A stretch of DNA of 11,355 nt. It comes from an uncultured Bacteroidales bacterium. GTDB lineage: Bacteria > Bacteroidota > Bacteroidia > Bacteroidales > P3. Of the stretch, positions 7,410-11,355 are shown piece by piece. A model generated the notes under the pieces. It was given only the letters and a program-made list of their open reading frames with translations, made no database searches and was not told where the DNA came from. The stretch's first letter is position 1. Every line of letters starts with the position of its first letter. The stretch lies in assembly GCA_947177315.1 (NCBI GenBank), contig CAMWTX010000034.1, positions 1 to 11,355 of the forward strand, written 5' to 3'. The translations under genes and the position numbers were made by a program.

Positions 7410-8678
7410 ATGGAAATATACAAGTTCGGAGGCGCATCGGTAAAGGATGCCGATGCCGTCAGAAATGTGGCTGAAATCCTCAATTCGCAGGCAAAAGGGC
7501 CTGTGTGCGTGGTTATCTCGGCAATGGGCAAGACCACCAATGCGCTGGAAACCATCTTGGATGCCTTTTATCATCATCAAGACAACCGGGACGGGCTTTT
7601 CAAGGATTTGATGGGAAAGCATATCAGTATCCTGCATGGCCTTTTTCCCGAAACTTCGCATCCGGTATATGAAAAGGTACGCGGATTGTTCGGCAACCTT
7701 TACGGCAAGCTTTCGGATATCGCCTCCATCGACTACGACCGCGCTTACGACCGGGTGGTTTCTTATGGCGAACGCTTGTCAACCTGCATCGTTTCCGCAT
7801 ATCTGACCGAAGTGGGCATCTACAACAACGAACTGGATGCCACGCAACTGCTGTTGACCGACGGGCGTTTCCGCGAAGGAAAGATCGTTTGGGACGTTAC
7901 CGAAAGCCGCATCCGCAAGGCGGTGGAAAGCCACATGGACGAACAGACGCAGATTGTCGTTACCCAAGGTTTCATTGCCAGCAATGAAGCGGGCGAAACG
8001 GTAACGCTCGGGCGCGAGGGATCCGATTATTCGGCGGCGGTGTTCGCCTATTGCCTCGATGCGGAAAGAATCACGATATGGAAAGACGTTCCGGGCGTTC
8101 TGAACGCAGATCCCAAGTATTTCCGCCATACCGAAAAATTAGACTACATCTCGTATTTCGATGCCACGGAATTGGCTTACTACGGAGCCAGCATCATCCA
8201 TCCCAAAACGATAAAACCCTTGCAGAACAAGCATATTCCCCTGCATGTGCGCTCTTTTGTAGAGGTGGAAGCCCCGGGAACCTGGGTGGGGCTGGACAAT
8301 GTTCCCAACAGCAAGATACCTTCGTATATCGTTAAGAACAATCAGATTCTGCTGTCGATTTATCCCAAAGACTTTTCGTTTGTGGATGAAAACAACCTTT
8401 CCGAAATCTTTGAATGTTTTGTTCAATACGGATTGAAGGTGAACATGATGCAGAATTCGGCCTTGAGTTTTTCGGTGTGCATGGACGGCGACAAAGGCCA
8501 TGTTCCGGCGGCTATCGAAGCCCTTTCGGAACATTACGACTGCCGCTACAACGGCGATTTGAAACTTGTGACGATTCGCCATTACACGCAGGAAGTCATC
8601 GACCGCATCGTGGGCGATTTTCAGGTACTGCTTGAGCAACGTAGCCGGCAGGCCGTGCAATTGGTGCTTAAACCGTAG
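7410..8678 (+). CDS. Aspartate kinase (monofunctional)
   Basis: Phosphorylates aspartate, the committed step toward lysine, diaminopimelate, threonine and methionine. The 422-residue protein has the amino-acid-kinase fold: KFGGASV at residues 5-11, ISAMGKTTNALE, SYGERLS (118-124), TLGREGSDYSA (199-209) and KDVPGVLNADPK (225-236). From about residue 310 to the end lies a region expected to hold ACT regulatory domains, which in this family bind end products such as lysine or threonine; which effector applies here cannot be told. No homoserine dehydrogenase domain follows, so this is the monofunctional type. ATG at 7410 is chosen over an in-frame TTG at 7383, because MEIYKFGGASV is the standard start of this family. 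The 44-base AT-rich gap before it could hold a regulatory signal, but I find no convincing promoter. The stop is TAG, 12 bases before the kinase gene that follows. Confidence 0.94.
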   Translation: MEIYKFGGASVKDADAVRNVAEILNSQAKGPVCVVISAMGKTTNALETILDAFYHHQDNRDGLFKDLMGKHISILHGLFPETSHPVYEKVRGLFGNLYGKLSDIASIDYDRAYDRVVSYGERLSTCIVSAYLTEVGIYNNELDATQLLLTDGRFREGKIVWDVTESRIRKAVESHMDEQTQIVVTQGFIASNEAGETVTLGREGSDYSAAVFAYCLDAERITIWKDVPGVLNADPKYFRHTEKLDYISYFDATELAYYGASIIHPKTIKPLQNKHIPLHVRSFVEVEAPGTWVGLDNVPNSKIPSYIVKNNQILLSIYPKDFSFVDENNLSEIFECFVQYGLKVNMMQNSALSFSVCMDGDKGHVPAAIEALSEHYDCRYNGDLKLVTIRHYTQEVIDRIVGDFQVLLEQRSRQAVQLVLKP

Positions 8679-8690
8679 CGGCCACACCGC

Positions 8691-10331
8691 ATGAAAAAGA
8701 AGAAACTCCTGCTTATTTCGGTAGCCATGACGCTTTCCCTGTTGGGATTGCTGTCGGTGCAGTTCTATTGGACGCGGCGCATCTTCGCCATCGGGGAGGA
8801 TTTTATCACCCATTCGGCGCATCTGGCGATGGAAGAAGTGGTGGCGGCCTTAGACAAGGATGTTTCTTCGGCCCGTTGGCTGCGGGTGCAGAACTTGCGG
8901 AAACTGGATTTGGAACTGGATTCGGTGGATGCCCGGATTGCCGTTTTGCGCTATGCCTATCCGCAGGTGTTGCACGAGGATTGCGGCCTGGTCTGGAACG
9001 GAGACGGTAGTTATTCCCTGGTGGAGGAGAAGATAAGGAGCATGAAATGGAGCGATACGGTAAACGGTGTGGCGCTTACCGGCAGTTTCATTCAGGCCGA
9101 CGAAGACGATTCGGGAATTTTGCCCGACACCTTGCGGAACCGGATAGAAGAAACCTACCGGCAACTGCAGCAGAAGCGCAACGACCTGATGTATGCCCGG
9201 CGCGTGCTGAACCAAATGCTGCGTTCTTCCCTCAGCCAAGCCCCCGAAAGGGAAGTGGGCTCCAAGATTTCTCCCAGGGAACTGGATTCCTTGATTACGG
9301 CGGCTTTGGTGGCGCATAACCTGAAAACGGCCTGCGAATGGGGCGTTTACAGCAGTTACAGTTCTAAACTTCTCTTGCAGAAAACGGGCAGATACGGGCT
9401 CAAATTGTTGCAAAGTCCGTTGGTGTATCGCCTTTTCCCTTCGCAACCTACCGATTACCCCACTTATCTGATGCTGTATTTCCCCAACCGCCTCACCTTT
9501 ATTTTTGCACAGATGTGGTATCTGGTGGTGGCTTCGCTGGTGTTATTCGTTCTGTTGATTTATATCTTCGTATATACGGTCGTTTCCATTTGGCGGCAAA
9601 AGAAGCTCACCGAGATGAAAAGCGATTTCATCAATCACGTCACCCACGAGATAAAGACCCCCGTAAGCACGATAGCTTTGGTATGCGAATCCTTGGATGA
9701 TCCCGACATGCACTACGACCAGGAAGGCCTGCAGGAACTGTTTCGGATTATCCGCCACGAAAATCAGCGCCTGCAATCCCTCAGCGGTCAGATTATCCAG
9801 ATTTCCAAAATGGAGAAGGGCGATTATTTTCTGAACAAGACGGAATTTTCACTGCATAAAGCCATCGAGGAAGCGGTCAACAATACGGGCTTTCAGGTAA
9901 TGCACAAAAACGGGCGTATCGTAACGCATCTGGAGGCGGAAAACGACCTGGTGACGGGCGACCGCACCCATATCGTGCATATCATTTCGAACCTGATAGA
10001 CAACGCCAACAAATATTGCACGGAAAAGCCGCTGATAGAGATTTTTACACGGAACGGAGAAGGCGGTATCTATGTGGATGTGAAAGACAACGGCATCGGT
10101 ATTGCCAAAGCCAACCAAAAGAAGATTTTTGAGAAACTTTACCGTGTTCCGACCGGTAACCTGCACGATGTGAAAGGTTTCGGCCTGGGATTGAGCTATG
10201 TGGCATCCATCATGAAACAACATGGCGGACGGGTGTGGGTGGAAAGCGAATATGCCGCAAAAACTTCGGATAAGAACCAGCCTAAAACGGGTTCGGTATT
10301 TCATTTGTTCTTTGTTCAGGAAAAAAGTTAA
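8691..10331 (+). CDS. RprX-like sensor histidine kinase
   Basis: A 546-residue inner-membrane sensor kinase of a two-component system. Residues 6-26 form the first membrane helix, about 28-274 the periplasmic sensing region with no domain I recognise (a helical stretch near 150-180), and about 276-299 the second helix. The cytoplasmic part has a HisKA domain with FINHVTHEIKTP (313-324) and phospho-acceptor H319. A HATPase domain follows with N box SNLIDNANKY (433-442), G1 box DNGIGI (466-471) and G2 box GFGLGL (496-501). All catalytic boxes look intact. The layout resembles Bacteroides RprX, whose gene normally sits beside the OmpR-type regulator rprY. Here the neighbours are aspartate kinase and fabD, so no partner regulator is in the window. 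It starts 12 bases after the aspartate kinase and may be co-transcribed with it. The signal it senses is unknown. Confidence 0.92.
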   Translation: MKKKKLLLISVAMTLSLLGLLSVQFYWTRRIFAIGEDFITHSAHLAMEEVVAALDKDVSSARWLRVQNLRKLDLELDSVDARIAVLRYAYPQVLHEDCGLVWNGDGSYSLVEEKIRSMKWSDTVNGVALTGSFIQADEDDSGILPDTLRNRIEETYRQLQQKRNDLMYARRVLNQMLRSSLSQAPEREVGSKISPRELDSLITAALVAHNLKTACEWGVYSSYSSKLLLQKTGRYGLKLLQSPLVYRLFPSQPTDYPTYLMLYFPNRLTFIFAQMWYLVVASLVLFVLLIYIFVYTVVSIWRQKKLTEMKSDFINHVTHEIKTPVSTIALVCESLDDPDMHYDQEGLQELFRIIRHENQRLQSLSGQIIQISKMEKGDYFLNKTEFSLHKAIEEAVNNTGFQVMHKNGRIVTHLEAENDLVTGDRTHIVHIISNLIDNANKYCTEKPLIEIFTRNGEGGIYVDVKDNGIGIAKANQKKIFEKLYRVPTGNLHDVKGFGLGLSYVASIMKQHGGRVWVESEYAAKTSDKNQPKTGSVFHLFFVQEKS

Positions 10332-10336
10332 CTTTG
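10304..10336 (+). promoter_or_regulatory. Bacteroidota-type promoter for fabD
   Basis: TTTG at 10304-10307 and TAACTTTG at 10329-10336 match the Bacteroides -33 TTTG and -7 TAnnTTTG boxes, with 21 bases between them. The -7 box is an exact match. The site overlaps the last codons and stop of the sensor kinase and lies about 50 bases upstream of the fabD ATG, so a transcript would start near 10341-10346. A second TTTG at 10311-10314 gives a spacing of 14, which is too short. Assignment rests on consensus match and position only. Confidence 0.6.
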
Positions 10337-10355
10337 TAAGATTATGGTTTTAACT

Positions 10356-10370
10356 CCGGGCGAGGCTCGG
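10356..10370 (+). other. Small hairpin in the fabD leader
   Basis: CCGGGC and GCTCGG can pair across a GAG loop, giving six base pairs of which one is a G-U wobble. It sits in the predicted 5' untranslated region of fabD, 17 bases before the ATG. No T-run follows, so it is not a typical intrinsic terminator. It may influence translation or be chance; the loop of three and short stem make it weak evidence. Confidence 0.3.
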
Positions 10371-10387
10371 CAAATTTAGATAAGACG

Positions 10388-11281
10388 ATGAAGACAGCTT
10401 ATGTTTTTCCCGGTCAGGGAGCACAGTTTTCGGGTATGGGCAAAGACCTGTATGAAAAATACCCGCAGGCAAAGGAAATGTTTGAAAAAGCCGACAGCAT
10501 CCTCGGCTTCAAGATCACCGACATCATGTTTTCCGGCAGCGATGAAGATTTGAAACAGACCAAGGTTACGCAGCCGGCGGTGTTCCTGCATTCGGTGATT
10601 TGGGCGGCTTGCCTGCCCGATTTCAAGCCGGATATGGTGGCGGGGCACTCCTTGGGCGAATTTTCGGCTTTGGTGGCCAACAAGGCCTTGGCTTTTGAAG
10701 ATGCCTTGGTGTTGGTTTCCAAACGGGCCAATGCCATGCAGAAAGCTTGCGAGATGAATCCCTCCACGATGGCGGCCATTATCGGCCTCCCCGATGAAAA
10801 AATCGAAGAAATCTGCGCCGGCGTTTCCGGCGAGGTGGTGGTTCCCGCCAACTATAACAGCCCCGGCCAGCTGGTTATTTCGGGCAGTATGAAAGGTATC
10901 GAGGAAGCCTGCGAGAAGTGCAAGGCCGCCGGTGCCAAACGCGCCCTGCCGCTCAAGGTGAGTGGAGCCTTCCATTCTCCCCTTATGGAGCCGGCCCGCG
11001 TGGAGCTATCGGAAGCTATCGCGGCCACACAATTCGCCACGCCTATCTGCCCTGTTTATCAAAATGTGGACGCACAACCCTACACCGATCCCGAAAAGAT
11101 AAAGGCCAACCTGATTGCACAGCTTACCTCGCCCGTGCGTTGGACGAAGATTGTGCAGAATATGCACGCCGACGGTGCTACCCGTTTTATCGAAGTGGGC
11201 CCCGGCAAGGTGCTGCAAGGCTTGGTCGGCAAAATCGTGCCGGGTGTGGAAGTAATGGGCGCCGATGCCTGCCAAATGTAA
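10388..11281 (+). CDS. fabD: Malonyl-CoA:ACP transacylase
   Basis: Moves malonyl groups from CoA to acyl carrier protein, supplying extender units for type II fatty-acid synthesis in the cytoplasm. The 297-residue protein is of normal size. It shows the N-terminal VFPGQGAQFSGMG (6-18), the nucleophile elbow GHSLGE (86-91) with S88, R113 in KRANAM, the catalytic histidine H196 in SGAFHSPLM, and Q245 in LIAQLTSPVRW. All expected active-site residues are present. The ATG at 10388 gives the usual N-terminus directly before the first motif. A 56-base gap with its own promoter separates it from the sensor kinase, so it probably begins a new transcription unit. That unit continues into folA, which starts two bases after the fabD TAA. 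In many bacteria fabD sits with other fab genes; here it does not, at least on the side visible. Confidence 0.97.
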   Translation: MKTAYVFPGQGAQFSGMGKDLYEKYPQAKEMFEKADSILGFKITDIMFSGSDEDLKQTKVTQPAVFLHSVIWAACLPDFKPDMVAGHSLGEFSALVANKALAFEDALVLVSKRANAMQKACEMNPSTMAAIIGLPDEKIEEICAGVSGEVVVPANYNSPGQLVISGSMKGIEEACEKCKAAGAKRALPLKVSGAFHSPLMEPARVELSEAIAATQFATPICPVYQNVDAQPYTDPEKIKANLIAQLTSPVRWTKIVQNMHADGATRFIEVGPGKVLQGLVGKIVPGVEVMGADACQM

Positions 11282-11283
11282 GA

Positions 11284-11355
11284 ATGATACAGGAAAAGGC
11301 GATAAGGAACCTTTCGGTGATTGTGGCGGTGGCGCGGAACGGCGCTATCGGCAAG
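11284..11355 (+). CDS. folA: Dihydrofolate reductase (3' end missing)
   Basis: Only 24 codons are inside the window before the sequence ends. They read MIQEKAIRNLSVIVAVARNG followed by AIGK. The core LSVIVAVARNGAIGK matches the first strand and the start of the mobile loop of dihydrofolate reductases, where the pattern is a hydrophobic strand, A, then NG-IG. The enzyme reduces dihydrofolate to tetrahydrofolate with NADPH and is the trimethoprim target. The ATG lies two bases after the fabD stop, so translation is probably coupled. A start a few residues longer than usual is possible. The call rests on a short but characteristic N-terminus. Confidence 0.82.
   Translation, partial: MIQEKAIRNLSVIVAVARNGAIGK

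Noticed and set aside
923..8678. General reassignment of TAG to a sense codon
   Set aside because: recA, the PdxA-like gene and aspartate kinase end at TAG where their families normally end, and read-through of recA would enter an unrelated frame. TAG therefore works as a normal stop here.
1..11355. Mobile element, CRISPR array, phage or defence system
   Set aside because: No transposase, integrase, direct-repeat array, terminal inverted repeats or toxin-antitoxin pair was seen; all genes are co-directional housekeeping types.

Overview
The window reads as a chromosomal housekeeping segment from a member of the Bacteroidota, most likely Bacteroidales. Four things point there. MurF and alanine racemase are fused in one chain. 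The histidine kinase has the RprX-like layout of this phylum. Start codons follow A-rich leaders without Shine-Dalgarno sequences. The one good promoter matches the Bacteroides -33 TTTG / -7 TAnnTTTG form. I cannot name genus or species. I see no mobile element, phage gene, CRISPR array, tRNA or rRNA.

All nine genes lie on the plus strand and are tightly packed. The order is recA (5' end cut off by the window), a small membrane-anchored cysteine protein, an M17 leucyl aminopeptidase, a PdxA-like protein, murF-alr, aroC, an aspartate kinase, an RprX-like sensor kinase, fabD, and the first 24 codons of folA. Gaps are 1 to 56 bases and no stretch over 300 bases lacks a gene. The clearest transcriptional break is before fabD, where a promoter overlaps the end of the kinase gene. 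Everything upstream could be co-transcribed, with a possible extra start in the 44-base gap before the aspartate kinase.

The genes serve DNA repair (RecA), peptide turnover (aminopeptidase), cell-wall precursor synthesis (MurF-Alr), aromatic amino acids (AroC), the aspartate-family amino acids and diaminopimelate (aspartate kinase), fatty-acid initiation (FabD) and folate reduction (FolA). They are linked by growth rather than by one pathway.

Two genes depart from the ordinary. The murF-alr frame is interrupted by a TAG codon, after which 26 codons of well-conserved racemase C-terminus continue in frame to a TAA just before aroC. The PdxA-like protein keeps the outline of 4-hydroxythreonine-4-phosphate dehydrogenase but has lost all three metal-binding histidines and other active-site residues, so it is probably not a PdxA enzyme. 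No complete, previously undescribed multi-gene system is evident; these two are the best leads.
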